DNA of 64,000 bases, from the NCBI RefSeq assembly GCF_016735675.1, contig NZ_JAERSG010000002.1, positions 124,001 to 188,000 of the forward strand, given 5' to 3'. Positions 38,953-49,215 of this stretch are shown here, one piece after another. The translations under genes and the position numbers were made by a program. Source of the stretch: Nocardioides baculatus (lineage in GTDB: Bacteria > Actinomycetota > Actinomycetes > Propionibacteriales > Nocardioidaceae). The stretch's first letter is position 1. Each line of letters opens with the position of its first letter. A model generated the notes under the pieces. It had not been told where the DNA came from, did not search any database, and worked only from the letters and a program-made list of their open reading frames with translations.

Positions 38953-40167
38953 GTGAGCACCCCCCGCACCTCGGCCGAGCTCGACGCCGCCGACCCCCTC
39001 GCGCTGCTGCGCGGCCGCTTCGTCGGCGCCGAGTCCGACCTCGTCTACTTCGACGGCAACTCGCTCGGGCGTCCTGTCGCCGACGTGGCCGACCGCCTCA
39101 CCGCCTTCGTCCAGGAGGAGTGGGGCGGCCGGCTCATCCGCGGCTGGGACGAGCGCTGGATGGACCTGCCGACCACCCTCGGCGACGACCTCGGGCGCAT
39201 CGCCCTCGGTGCGGCCGCCGGCCAGACCGCGATCGGGGACTCCACGACCGTCTGGCTCTACAAGCTGATGCGCGCCGCGGTGGACCACGCCGTCCGGACG
39301 GATCCCTCGCGCACCGAGATCGTCATCGACACCGACAACTTCCCGACCGACCGCTACGTCGCTGAGGGCATCGCCGCCGAGCGCGGACTGACGCTCCGCT
39401 GGATCGAGGTCGACACCTCGGCCGGCGTCACGGCCGACCAGGTCCGGGAGGCGGTCAGCGAGCGCACCGCCCTCGTCGTGCTCAACCACGTCGCCTACCG
39501 CTCGGCCTGGCTCGCCGACGCCCCCGAGCTCACCCGGATCGTCCACGACGCAGGGGCGCTGGTGCTCTGGGACCTCTGCCACTCCGCCGGTGCGGTCCCG
39601 ACCGCCCTCGACGAGTGGGACGTCGACCTCGCCGTCGGCTGCACCTACAAGTACCTCAACGGCGGCCCCGGCTCACCCGCCTTCGGCTATGTCAACGCCC
39701 GCCTCCAGGGCGAGCTCACCCAGCCGATCCAGGGCTGGATGGGCCACGCCGCCCCGTTCCTCATGGGGCCCGGCTACACGCCCGCGGCCGGCATCCGCCG
39801 CTTCATCTCCGGCACCCCGCCGATCCTGGGCATGGTCGCGATGCAGAGCATGCTCGAGCTGGTCGAGGAGGCCGGCATCGAGGCGATCCGGGCGAAGTCC
39901 GTCGCGCTGACGTCGTACGCCGTCGAGGTGGCCGACGCGACGCTGCCCGAGGTCACCCTCGCGTCCCCGCGCGACCCGGCGCAGCGCGGCGGTCACATCA
40001 CCCTCCACCACGACCGGATGCGCGAGGTCACGGCCCGGCTCTGGCAGCGCGACGTGATCCCCGACTACCGCGACCCGGGCGGGCTGCGGATCGGCCTCTC
40101 GCCGCTGTCGACGTCGTTCGACGAGGTGGAGCGCGGCATGGCCGCGGTCGCGGAGGCGCTGCGGTGA
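38953..40167 (+). CDS. kynU: Kynureninase
   Basis: 404 residues, GTG start. PLP enzyme that splits kynurenine to anthranilate and alanine. YFDGNSLGRP near the N-terminus, FPTDRYVAEG, and the Schiff-base lysine K233 in GCTYKYLNGGPGS are all typical. The usual partners (tryptophan dioxygenase, kynurenine formamidase) are not in this window. The last codon overlaps the next gene by GTGA. Confidence 0.9.
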   Translation: MSTPRTSAELDAADPLALLRGRFVGAESDLVYFDGNSLGRPVADVADRLTAFVQEEWGGRLIRGWDERWMDLPTTLGDDLGRIALGAAAGQTAIGDSTTVWLYKLMRAAVDHAVRTDPSRTEIVIDTDNFPTDRYVAEGIAAERGLTLRWIEVDTSAGVTADQVREAVSERTALVVLNHVAYRSAWLADAPELTRIVHDAGALVLWDLCHSAGAVPTALDEWDVDLAVGCTYKYLNGGPGSPAFGYVNARLQGELTQPIQGWMGHAAPFLMGPGYTPAAGIRRFISGTPPILGMVAMQSMLELVEEAGIEAIRAKSVALTSYAVEVADATLPEVTLASPRDPAQRGGHITLHHDRMREVTARLWQRDVIPDYRDPGGLRIGLSPLSTSFDEVERGMAAVAEALR

Positions 40168-40937
40168 GCGGGCCCGTGGCAGTGCAGCTGTCGGCCACGC
40201 GGACCCGGGCCACCAACGACCACGGCCAGCGCATCGGCCGTCCCGTCGACTGGTCGGGTGCGGCCCGGCCGGACCGGGAGCGGGTCCTCGAGGGGATCGG
40301 CGTACGCCTCGAGCCGATCGGCACGCAGCACGTCGACGGCCTGGTCTCGGCGGTCGGCGGCGCGGACGACGACGCGCTGTGGACCTACCTCTTCTGGGAC
40401 CGCCCGCGCGACCGTGACGAGATGGCGGCACTCGTCGCCGAGCTCGCGGCGGACGAGGAGCGGGTGTTCTACGCGATCGTCCCGACGGAGACCGGTCGGG
40501 CGGCCGGCTTCTGCGGGCTGATGCGCATCGACGCCGCGATGGGCTCGATCGAGGTGGGCGCGATCAACTACGGCCGCCAGCTCCAGCGCAGCCGCGCGGC
40601 CACCGAGGTGCAGGCGCTGCTGATGCGCCACGTGTTCGCCGACCTGGGCTACCGCCGCTATGAGTGGAAGTGCGACAGCCTCAACGCACCCTCGCGCCGC
40701 GCCGCGATCCGGCTCGGCTTCATCTGGGAGGGCCGGTTCCGCAACGCGCTCGTCTACAAGGGCCGCAACCGCGACACCGACTGGTTCTCCATCACCGACC
40801 TCGAGTGGCCGCGTGTCAGCGCCGCCCTCGACACGTGGCTCGACGACGGCAACTTCGACGACATGGGCCGCCAGCGCGCCCGCCTCGCCGCCCGACCGCC
40901 CGAGAAGGCACCGCCCGAAAACGGTGGGAAGGACTGA
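40164..40937 (+). CDS. GNAT-family acetyltransferase
   Basis: 257 residues, GTG at 40164 overlapping the kynU stop. Of the RimJ/RimL-like group: VRLEPIGTQHVDGLVSAV, GFCGLMRID, IEVGAINYGRQLQRSRAATEVQALLMRHVFADLGYRR (Q..RS.AATE is the acetyl-CoA loop). GFIWEGRFRNALVYKGRNRD closes the fold. Probably modifies an N-terminus or small amine; target not known. Confidence 0.87.
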   Translation: MSGPVAVQLSATRTRATNDHGQRIGRPVDWSGAARPDRERVLEGIGVRLEPIGTQHVDGLVSAVGGADDDALWTYLFWDRPRDRDEMAALVAELAADEERVFYAIVPTETGRAAGFCGLMRIDAAMGSIEVGAINYGRQLQRSRAATEVQALLMRHVFADLGYRRYEWKCDSLNAPSRRAAIRLGFIWEGRFRNALVYKGRNRDTDWFSITDLEWPRVSAALDTWLDDGNFDDMGRQRARLAARPPEKAPPENGGKD

Positions 40938-40939
40938 GC

Positions 40940-41356
40940 ATGGACCAGCGCGTCAGCTTCATCACCCTCGTCGTCACCGACCTCGGGGCCTCCCGGCAGT
41001 TCTACGTCGGCGGCCTCGGCTGGGAGCCGGTCTTCGACGACCCCGACGAGGTGCTGATGTTCCGGGTCGCCGAGAAGGTCGTGCTGAGCCTGTGGACGGA
41101 GTCGGGCTTCGTCGCGGAGGTCGGGCACGCGCCCGCGCGTGGTGGCGTGCCCCCGATCACGCTCTCCCACAACGTCGCGACCAAGCAGGGCGTCGACACC
41201 GTCCTCGAGCAGGCGGCCGCGGCCGGCGCCACCGAGGTCGGCGAGCCCGTCGAGCGCGACTGGGGCGGCTACACGGGCTACTTCGCCGATCCCGACGGCT
41301 TCCGCTGGGAAGTGGCCTACAACCCGGGCGAGATCGGGCAGTCTGTGCTCCCGTGA
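40940..41356 (+). CDS. VOC family protein (glyoxalase-like)
   Basis: 138 residues with two beta-alpha-beta-beta-beta modules: FITLVVTDLGASRQFYVGGLGWEPV and GYFADPDGFRWEVAYNP. Metal ligand positions include E of WEVAYNP and possibly others. ATG at 40940, two bases after the GNAT stop region. Substrate unknown. Confidence 0.85.
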   Translation: MDQRVSFITLVVTDLGASRQFYVGGLGWEPVFDDPDEVLMFRVAEKVVLSLWTESGFVAEVGHAPARGGVPPITLSHNVATKQGVDTVLEQAAAAGATEVGEPVERDWGGYTGYFADPDGFRWEVAYNPGEIGQSVLP

Positions 41357-41796
41357 GCGACCAACAGGCCGTACCCGGCTGGGACGACTACTTCCTCGGC
41401 ATCGCGACCGCCGTCGCCGCCCGCGCGAAGTGCACGCGGCGCCGGGTCGGCGCCGTGCTGACGATCGACCACCGGATCATCGCGACCGGCTACAACGGCG
41501 CGGCCCCCGGCGAGGACGACTGCCTCATGGGGGCCTGCCCCCGCGGCCGACTGACGTACGACGACGTGCCGGGGCTCGGCGACTACGACCGGCCGGGCAC
41601 GCCGGGCTTCTGCATCGCGATCCACGCCGAGGTCAACGCGCTGCTGTTCGCGACGCGCGACACCAAGGGCGCGACGGCCTACATCACCGACCCGCCCTGC
41701 CCGGGCTGTCGCAAGGCGCTCGCCGCGGCGGGCGTGGTCCGTGCGGTCTGGCCCGACGGCGAGCACGACCGCGAGGGCCTCACCGCCTGGAGCTAG
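41353..41796 (+). CDS. Deoxycytidylate deaminase family protein
   Basis: 147 residues, GTG 41353 overlapping the VOC stop. Zinc site: H91-A-E93 (HAEVNAL) and PC116PGC119, the CDA pattern. N-terminal AKCTRRRVGAVL and GYNGAAPGEDDC are as in dCMP deaminases (comEB-like), which feed dUMP for thymidylate synthesis. The 3' end overlaps the convergent gene by 4 bp. Confidence 0.88.
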   Translation: MSDQQAVPGWDDYFLGIATAVAARAKCTRRRVGAVLTIDHRIIATGYNGAAPGEDDCLMGACPRGRLTYDDVPGLGDYDRPGTPGFCIAIHAEVNALLFATRDTKGATAYITDPPCPGCRKALAAAGVVRAVWPDGEHDREGLTAWS

Positions 41797-42245
41797 TGGG
41801 GCTTGACCCACACCAGCTCGTCGGACTCCCACTTCTCGAGCGCCACCGGCACCAGCACCGACATCGCGGCCGACGCCGACCCGGCGGTCAGGTCGTCGGC
41901 GTGCTCCGCGCCGTAGGCCCGGCCGGCCGCGTTGTTGTGCTGGTCGACGCTCGAGTCGCGTCGGCTCGGCGTGCCGGCCTCCTGCGCGTCGGCGATGTCC
42001 CGCGCGGCGTCGGCACCGAAGCGCGCGGTCAGCACTGCCTGCCACATGAAGTGCCGCATGGCGTTGGTGCGCCCGGGTACGCCGCGACCGTGCGCAGCCG
42101 CGGCCTGGAGCGCGGCCTGCGAGATCCGCAGCACCTCGAGGCCGCCCGCAGGACCGAGCCCCGTGTCGATCGCGGCACCGAACAGCCGGGGCACGCCGGT
42201 CGCCGCGTGGATCGCCTTCGAGACGGAAACGCCGAGGAGTCCCAT
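41793..42245 (-). CDS. DUF6973-like hypothetical protein
   Basis: 150 residues. The core RTNAMRHFMWQAVLTARFGADAARDIADAQEAG with later DQHNNAAGRAYG resembles the DUF6973 type domain (conserved N-A-R-H...W and D.HNN..G). No signal peptide apparent. Function unknown. Start ATG at 42243-42245 (GTG two codons upstream possible). Confidence 0.6.
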   Translation of the reverse strand: MGLLGVSVSKAIHAATGVPRLFGAAIDTGLGPAGGLEVLRISQAALQAAAAHGRGVPGRTNAMRHFMWQAVLTARFGADAARDIADAQEAGTPSRRDSSVDQHNNAAGRAYGAEHADDLTAGSASAAMSVLVPVALEKWESDELVWVKPH

Positions 42246-42270
42246 GGACACACCCTGACAGAATCGGCGC

Positions 42271-43287
42271 GTGTCCTCGACGCCCCGCTTCCCCCGTCCC
42301 CTCCGTCCGGGTGACCGGATCGGCGTGACCTCGCCGTCCGCAGGTGTCGCCGGTGCCGCCACGCAGCGGATCGAGTTCTGCGTCGACTGGCTGCGCCAGC
42401 GCGGGTACGACGTCGTGGTGGGGGAGTGCATGGACGGCACCGGGCTCACCTCGGCGCCCGCCGAGCAGCGGGCCGCCGAGCTCACCCGGATGCTCGCCGA
42501 CCCCGACATCCACTGCGTGGTGCCGCCGTGGGGCGGCGAGACCGCCATCGACCTCGTCGACCTGATCGACTACGACGCCCTCGCCGGGGCGGAGCCGACC
42601 TGGCTGGTCGGCTACTCCGACCTCTCCACCGTGCTCCTCCCGATCACGACCCGCCTCGGCTGGGCGACCCTGCACGGCGACAACCTCGCCGACACGCCGT
42701 ACGCCGTCCCCGACGGGCTGCTGCACTGGCTCGACCTCGCGAGCGGCGACGGCCCCTTCGTGCAGCGGGACTCCGGCGTGGTCACGGACTGGTGGCGGTT
42801 CGAGGAGGACCCCCGGGCCACCGAGTGGAAGCAGGTCGGGACGAGCCGCTGGGAGGTCGAGGGCGGCGGCAGCCTCGACGTCTCCGGTCGGCTCATCGGC
42901 GGCTGCACCGAGACGATCGGCCACCTCGCCGGGACGCCGTACGGCGACGTGCGCGCGTGGGCCGAGACGCTGGACGGACCGACCGTCGTCTACCTCGAGT
43001 CGTGCGAGGAGGACGCGGTCAACACCTGCCGCTTCCTCCACGCGATGCGGCTGGCGGGGTGGTTCGACCGGGCGGAGGCGCTCCTGGTCGGCAGCACCCG
43101 CGCTCCCGACCACCCCGACCTGAAGCAGCGCGAGGCGGTGCTCGACGCTGTCGGACGGCTCGACCTGCCGATCGTGTGGGACCTCGAGATCGGGCACGTG
43201 CCGCCGCACCTGCCGCTGGTCAACGGCGCGCTCGCGCGGGTGGTCGTCGACGGCGACGTCCGCGAGATCACCCAGACCCTCGCCTGA
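42271..43287 (+). CDS. S66-family LD-carboxypeptidase-like protein
   Basis: 338 residues, GTG start. LRPGDRIGVTSPSAG at the start, nucleophile S116 in GYSDLSTVLLPI, and a late Glu and His pair region (YLESCEEDAVNTCRFLHAMR, GHVPPHLPLVNGA) define S66 peptidases: murein LD-carboxypeptidase LdcA or microcin C self-immunity MccF. No signal peptide, so cytoplasmic peptidoglycan recycling is more likely. No microcin genes are nearby. Confidence 0.88.
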   Translation: MSSTPRFPRPLRPGDRIGVTSPSAGVAGAATQRIEFCVDWLRQRGYDVVVGECMDGTGLTSAPAEQRAAELTRMLADPDIHCVVPPWGGETAIDLVDLIDYDALAGAEPTWLVGYSDLSTVLLPITTRLGWATLHGDNLADTPYAVPDGLLHWLDLASGDGPFVQRDSGVVTDWWRFEEDPRATEWKQVGTSRWEVEGGGSLDVSGRLIGGCTETIGHLAGTPYGDVRAWAETLDGPTVVYLESCEEDAVNTCRFLHAMRLAGWFDRAEALLVGSTRAPDHPDLKQREAVLDAVGRLDLPIVWDLEIGHVPPHLPLVNGALARVVVDGDVREITQTLA

Positions 43288-43337
43288 CCGCGCGGACGGG
43301 GGTGGCCGCTGTCGGACCCTCGTGGCAGGGTCGAAGG

Positions 43338-44033
43338 ATGAGCGACACGACCTCGGACCCGAAGGCACGTCTCACCCACGACCAGATCCTCGACGCGGGG
43401 ATCGACGACTGGCGCAAGGTGCTCAACCGGCTGCGGGCCCGCTTCCGCACGGGCGACTTCGCGACCGGTGTCGCGCTCGTCGACCGCATCGGTGCGGCTG
43501 CCGACGAGGCCGACCACCACCCCGACGTATCGCTGACCTACCCCGAGGTGATCGTGACGCTCAGCAGCCACGACGTCGGCGGCATCACCAGCCGCGACAT
43601 CGACCTCGCCCGCCGGATCAGCGGGTTCGCGGCCGAGCTCGGCGCCGAGGCGGACACCTCGGGGCTCACCGAGCTCGAGCCGGGCGTCGACACGACCGAC
43701 GGGTCCCGGCTGTCTCCGTTCTACGCCGCACTGCTGGGCGGCGAGGAGTCCCGCGGTGGCATCGCAGACCCCAGCGCACAGGTGCCCGGGCTGTGGTTCC
43801 AGGAGCCGCCCGGGCCCGACGACGAGCGGGGCGCGGACCTGCCGGCACAGGAGTTCGACCAGCGGTGGCACTTCGACGTGTGGGTGCCCCACGACGAGGG
43901 GGAGCGGCGGCTCCAGGCGGTGCTCGACGCCGGCGGCACGCTCGTCAGCGACGCCGAGGCGCCGTCGTTCTGGGTGGTCGCGGACGCCGACGGCAACCGG
44001 TCGTGCATCTGCACGCCGCTGGAGCGCGGGTGA
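43338..44033 (+). CDS. DCoH/PCD–VOC fusion protein, copy 1
   Basis: 231 residues. N-terminal about 105 residues resemble pterin-4a-carbinolamine dehydratase: ADEADHHPDVSLTYPEVIVTLSSHDVGGITSRDIDLARRI-type sequence (key H-H-P and GG(I)T..D..LA). C-terminal about 120 residues are a VOC (glyoxalase-like) half, FDVWVPHDEGERRLQ...VVADADGN. Two such genes are in tandem. Whether either has dehydratase activity is unknown. Confidence 0.78.
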   Translation: MSDTTSDPKARLTHDQILDAGIDDWRKVLNRLRARFRTGDFATGVALVDRIGAAADEADHHPDVSLTYPEVIVTLSSHDVGGITSRDIDLARRISGFAAELGAEADTSGLTELEPGVDTTDGSRLSPFYAALLGGEESRGGIADPSAQVPGLWFQEPPGPDDERGADLPAQEFDQRWHFDVWVPHDEGERRLQAVLDAGGTLVSDAEAPSFWVVADADGNRSCICTPLERG

Positions 44034-44695
44034 GCCAGCCGCTGACCTTCACCGCGGTCCAGGCCGAGCTCGAGCAGCCGGGCCTCGGTGACTGGCGGAT
44101 GATGTTCCAGACGCTCGAGACCTGCTTCCTGACCGGGACCTTCGCGCGTGGCCTCGAGCTGGTCGGGCGCATCGGCGAGGCCGCCGACGGGCTCGGCCAC
44201 GCTCCCGAGCTGGACGTGCGTGCGGCGGCGGTGCATGTCCGGCTGATCAGCCGCGACGTCTTCGGCGTGACGTCGGCCGACCTCGACCTCGCCCGACGGA
44301 TCAGCGCCGTCGCCGCCGACCTCGGGGTCGCCGCCGACCCGAGCGTCGTGGAGATCGTCGAGCTGGCCCTCGACACCCCCGACCACGCCGAGATCAAGCC
44401 GTTCTGGCGTGCCGTCCTGGGCTACGAGGACCACCCGCTCCATGACCGCGAGGTGCGCGACCTCCAAGGGATCGGCCCGGCCCTGTGGTTCCAGGCCACC
44501 GAGCCGCACGAGGAGCCTCGCCAGCGCTTCCACCTCGACGTCCGCGTGCCGCCCGAGGTGGCGGGCCCGCGGATCGCGGCAGCGCTCGCTGCCGGCGGCA
44601 CGCTCGTCAGCGACGAGCGCGCCCCGACGTTCGTCGTGCTGGCGGACGCTCAGGGCAACAAGGTGTGCGTCACGACCGGTCTCGGCCGCGACTGA
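44030..44695 (+). CDS. DCoH/PCD–VOC fusion protein, copy 2 (active site altered)
   Basis: 221 residues, GTG 44030 overlapping the stop of copy 1 (GTGA). Same order of domains, but the HHP motif is replaced by GHAPEL, losing the second His, so the dehydratase part is probably inactive; DVFGVTSADLDLARRI remains. The VOC half (HLDVRVPPEVAGPR...VLADAQGN) is intact. May act as partner subunit or binding protein. Confidence 0.75.
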   Translation: MSQPLTFTAVQAELEQPGLGDWRMMFQTLETCFLTGTFARGLELVGRIGEAADGLGHAPELDVRAAAVHVRLISRDVFGVTSADLDLARRISAVAADLGVAADPSVVEIVELALDTPDHAEIKPFWRAVLGYEDHPLHDREVRDLQGIGPALWFQATEPHEEPRQRFHLDVRVPPEVAGPRIAAALAAGGTLVSDERAPTFVVLADAQGNKVCVTTGLGRD

Positions 44696-44797
44696 CCAGC
44701 CGGCTTGGCCGCCACATTCCGAGACTCGCGTTCCACATCGTGGGACGACTGGCACACTGGCTTGACGCCGGACCGGCCCGGCGACGACGGTTGTCGC

Positions 44798-44839
44798 ATG
44801 CGCACCGACATTCTTGTACGCACGCGACGCGTGAGCTGA
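44798..44839 (+). CDS. ilv leader peptide MRTDILVRTRRVS
   Basis: 13 codons ATG to TGA with Ile-Leu-Val in a row using ATT, CTT and GTA, codons that are rare in this GC-rich DNA. Slow decoding when branched amino acids are scarce would stall the ribosome there. A TTGACG at 44762-44767 is a candidate -35. The ribosome site is weak; leaderless translation is possible. The stop lies in the loop of the hairpin 44826-44832/44860-44866. Confidence 0.75.
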   Translation: MRTDILVRTRRVS

Positions 44840-44866
44840 GGTCCCCGGACCCGCTGCACACGCGTC
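44826..44866 (+). promoter_or_regulatory. Attenuator pause hairpin overlapping the leader stop codon
   Basis: GACGCGT (44826-44832) pairs with ACGCGTC (44860-44866); a smaller GGTCC/GGACC stem lies within. A ribosome stalled at the ILV codons would cover the left arm and change folding. Confidence 0.55.
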
Positions 44867-44868
44867 AT

Positions 44869-44901
44869 CCCCTCGTCGCCCACCGGGCCGAGGGGTTTTT
44901 T
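44869..44901 (+). terminator. Intrinsic terminator of the ilvBNC attenuator
   Basis: CCCCTCG (44869-44875) pairs with CGAGGGG (44889-44895), with an inner GCCC/GGGC pairing in the loop, followed by six T. It lies 31 bp before ilvB, so read-through is needed for ilvBNC transcription. One of the few clear T-tract terminators in the window. Confidence 0.9.
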
Positions 44902-44932
44902 GTTGGGCAGGACCGAGCCAGGAAGTGGATCC

Positions 44933-46690
44933 ATGAGTGAGCAGGGCGGGCAGGGCGGCACTTCGGTGACTGGAGCGCAGAGTCTCGTGACGTCCCTCGA
45001 GGCAGCGGGCGTCACCGACATCTTCGGCATCCCGGGCGGCGCGATCCTCCCGGCCTACGACCCCCTCATGGACTCCACGCGGATCCGCCACATCCTCGTG
45101 CGCCACGAGCAGGGTGCCGGGCACGCCGCTCAGGGCTACGCCGCCGCCACCGGCAAGGTCGGCGTCTGCATGGCCACGTCCGGTCCGGGCGCGACCAACC
45201 TCGTCACGCCGCTCGCCGACGCCCACATGGACTCGGTGCCGATGGTGGCCGTGACCGGGCAGGTCGGTGCGGCGATGATCGGGACCGACGCCTTCCAGGA
45301 GGCCGACATCCGCGGCATCACGATGCCGATCACCAAGCACAACTTCCTCGTCACCGATCCCGCCGACATCCCGCGCACCGTGGCGGAGGCGTTCCACATC
45401 GCCTCGACCGGACGCCCCGGACCGGTCCTCGTCGACGTGGCCAAGTCGGCGCTCCAGGCGATGACGACCTTCAGCTGGCCGAGCGAGCTCCACCTGCCGG
45501 GCTACCGCCCCGTGACCACGCCCCACGCGAAGCAGATCAAGGAGGCGGTCCGGCTGATCAAGGAGGCCCGCCGCCCGGTCCTCTACGTCGGCGGCGGCGT
45601 GATCCGCGCCCGCGCCTCGCGCGAGCTGGCCCAGCTGGCCGCGCTCACCGGCATCCCGGTCGTCACGACGCTGATGGCGCGCGGCGCCTTCCCCGACAGC
45701 AACCCGCAGCACCTCGGCATGCCGGGCATGCACGGCACCGTCGCGGCGGTGGCCGGTCTCCAGAAGAGCGACCTGATCATCAGCCTGGGCGCCCGCTTCG
45801 ACGACCGCGTCACGGGCAACCTCGACTCCTTCGCCCCCAACGCCCTCGTCATCCACGCCGACATCGACCCGGCCGAGATCGGCAAGAACCGGCACGCCGA
45901 CGTGCCGATCGTGGGGGACTGCAAGGAGGTCATCTCACAGCTGGTCGCGCTGCTCACGGCCGAGGGCGCCGACGGTGACTACGAGGCCTGGGTCGCCTTC
46001 CTCGCCGGGCTCAAGAAGAGCTACCCGCTGGGCTACGACACCCCGGCCGACGGCTCGCTCGCCCCGCAGTACGTCATCGAGCGGCTCGGCGCGATCGCCG
46101 GCCCCGAGGCGGTCTACGCCTCCGGTGTCGGGCAGCACCAGATGTGGGCGGCCCACTACGTCGGCTACGAGAACCCCAACACCTGGATCAACTCCGGCGG
46201 CCTCGGCACCATGGGCTACGCCGTCCCGGCCGCGATGGGCGCCAAGGTCGGCATGCCCGACAGCACGGTGTGGGCGATCGACGGCGACGGCTGCTTCCAG
46301 ATGACCAACCAGGAGCTGGCCACCTGCGCGATCAACGACATCCCGATCAAGGTCGCGATCATCAACAACGAGTCGCTCGGCATGGTCCGGCAGTGGCAGA
46401 CGCTCTTCTACAACGAGCGCTACTCCAACACCGACCTGCACTCCAAGCGGATCCCGGACTTCGTCAAGCTCGCCGACGCCTACGGCTGCGTGGGCCTGGC
46501 GTGCGAGTCGCCCGACGAGGTCGACGCGACGATCGAGAAGGCGATGGCCATCGACGACCAACCGGTCGTCGTGGACTTCCGGGTCCACCGCGACGCGATG
46601 GTGTGGCCGATGGTCGCTGCCGGCACGAGCAACGACGAGATCAAGTACGCGCGCGACCTGGCGCCCCAGTTCGACGAGGACGACATCTAG
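44933..46690 (+). CDS. ilvB: Acetolactate synthase, large subunit
   Basis: 585 residues. Condenses pyruvate to acetolactate (or with 2-ketobutyrate) using TPP, FAD and Mg. [12 protein letters not shown] and the TPP Glu in [14 protein letters not shown] are at the N-terminus; FAD region [18 protein letters not shown]-Mg motif [19 protein letters not shown] start at ATG 44933 after AGGAAG; an upstream start would lie in the terminator. First gene of ilvBNC, controlled by the attenuator. Confidence 0.96.
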   Translation: MSEQGGQGGTSVTGAQSLVTSLEAAGVTDIFGIPGGAILPAYDPLMDSTRIRHILVRHEQGAGHAAQGYAAATGKVGVCMATSGPGATNLVTPLADAHMDSVPMVAVTGQVGAAMIGTDAFQEADIRGITMPITKHNFLVTDPADIPRTVAEAFHIASTGRPGPVLVDVAKSALQAMTTFSWPSELHLPGYRPVTTPHAKQIKEAVRLIKEARRPVLYVGGGVIRARASRELAQLAALTGIPVVTTLMARGAFPDSNPQHLGMPGMHGTVAAVAGLQKSDLIISLGARFDDRVTGNLDSFAPNALVIHADIDPAEIGKNRHADVPIVGDCKEVISQLVALLTAEGADGDYEAWVAFLAGLKKSYPLGYDTPADGSLAPQYVIERLGAIAGPEAVYASGVGQHQMWAAHYVGYENPNTWINSGGLGTMGYAVPAAMGAKVGMPDSTVWAIDGDGCFQMTNQELATCAINDIPIKVAIINNESLGMVRQWQTLFYNERYSNTDLHSKRIPDFVKLADAYGCVGLACESPDEVDATIEKAMAIDDQPVVVDFRVHRDAMVWPMVAAGTSNDEIKYARDLAPQFDEDDI

Positions 46691-46769
46691 TGGACGAGCG
46701 GAGCGAGACCGTCAACGAACACAGTGCACAGGGAGCCTCGTCGGCGCCCGGAGCGAAGCGAGGACGTCG

Positions 46770-48378
<1,609 letters not shown>

Positions 48379-48403
48379 CGCGGACGGCAGATCCAAGATC
48401 GGC

Positions 48404-49201
48404 GTGCCCGTGAACACCTACACCCACGGGCACGCCGAGGCCGTGCTGCGCTCGCACCGCTGGCGTACGGCCGAGAACTCGGCGGCCCACCTCCTGCCCC
48501 ACCTCGACGGCGACCAGCGCCTGCTCGACATCGGGTCCGGCCCGGGCACGATCACGGCCGACCTGGCCCGCCTGGTGGGGGAGGTGGTGGCGCTCGAGAT
48601 CGACGACGCGGCAGCCGACCTCACCCGCGCCGAGCTCGAGCGGCAGGGTGTCACCAACGCGACAGTGGTCGTCGGGGACGTGCACGCGCTCGACCTCGTG
48701 GACGACGACTTCGACGTCGTGCACGCCCACCAGGTCCTCCAGCACGTTGCCGACCCCGTCGCCGCGCTGCGCGAGATGCGTCGCGTGACACGTCCCGGCG
48801 GCCTCGTCGCCGTACGCGACAGCGACTACGGCCACTTCTCGTGGCACCCCGCGTCGCCGGGCCTCGACCGCTGGCTCGAGCTGTACGACGCCGCGGCGCG
48901 GGCCAACGGGGGAGAGCCCCACGCCGGCCGGATGCTGCTGGCCTGGGCCCACGCCGCCGGCGCCACCGACGTCGAGGCGAGCTCCTCGACATGGTGCTTC
49001 GCCGACCCTGACGACCGCGCCTGGTGGGGGAGCCTCTGGGCCGACCGGCTCACGTCCACCGGACTCGCGCGGCAGCTCCTCGACGAGGGCCGGGCCACGC
49101 CCGACGAGCTCGCGACCGTCGCTGCTGCCTGGCGCGACTGGGCTGCGCACCCGGACGGCTGGTTCTCCGTCCTGCACGGCGAGGTGCTGATCCGCGCCTG
49201 A
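48404..49201 (+). CDS. Class I SAM-dependent methyltransferase
   Basis: 265 residues. SAM motif LLDIGSGPGTITADLA (about 44-58), VVGDVHALDLVDDDFDVVHAHQVLQHVADP, and MRRVTRPGGLVAVRDSDYG, as in UbiE/COQ5-type enzymes of the Methyltransf_11/25 group. GTG at 48404 or 48410. Acceptor substrate unknown. Confidence 0.88.
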   Translation: MPVNTYTHGHAEAVLRSHRWRTAENSAAHLLPHLDGDQRLLDIGSGPGTITADLARLVGEVVALEIDDAAADLTRAELERQGVTNATVVVGDVHALDLVDDDFDVVHAHQVLQHVADPVAALREMRRVTRPGGLVAVRDSDYGHFSWHPASPGLDRWLELYDAAARANGGEPHAGRMLLAWAHAAGATDVEASSSTWCFADPDDRAWWGSLWADRLTSTGLARQLLDEGRATPDELATVAAAWRDWAAHPDGWFSVLHGEVLIRA

Positions 49202-49215
49202 GCTGCCGGTGCAGG

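Noticed and set aside
42271-43287. Microcin C immunity gene (mccF)
   Set aside because: S66 fold fits, but no mcc genes are near; LdcA-type recycling is just as likely.
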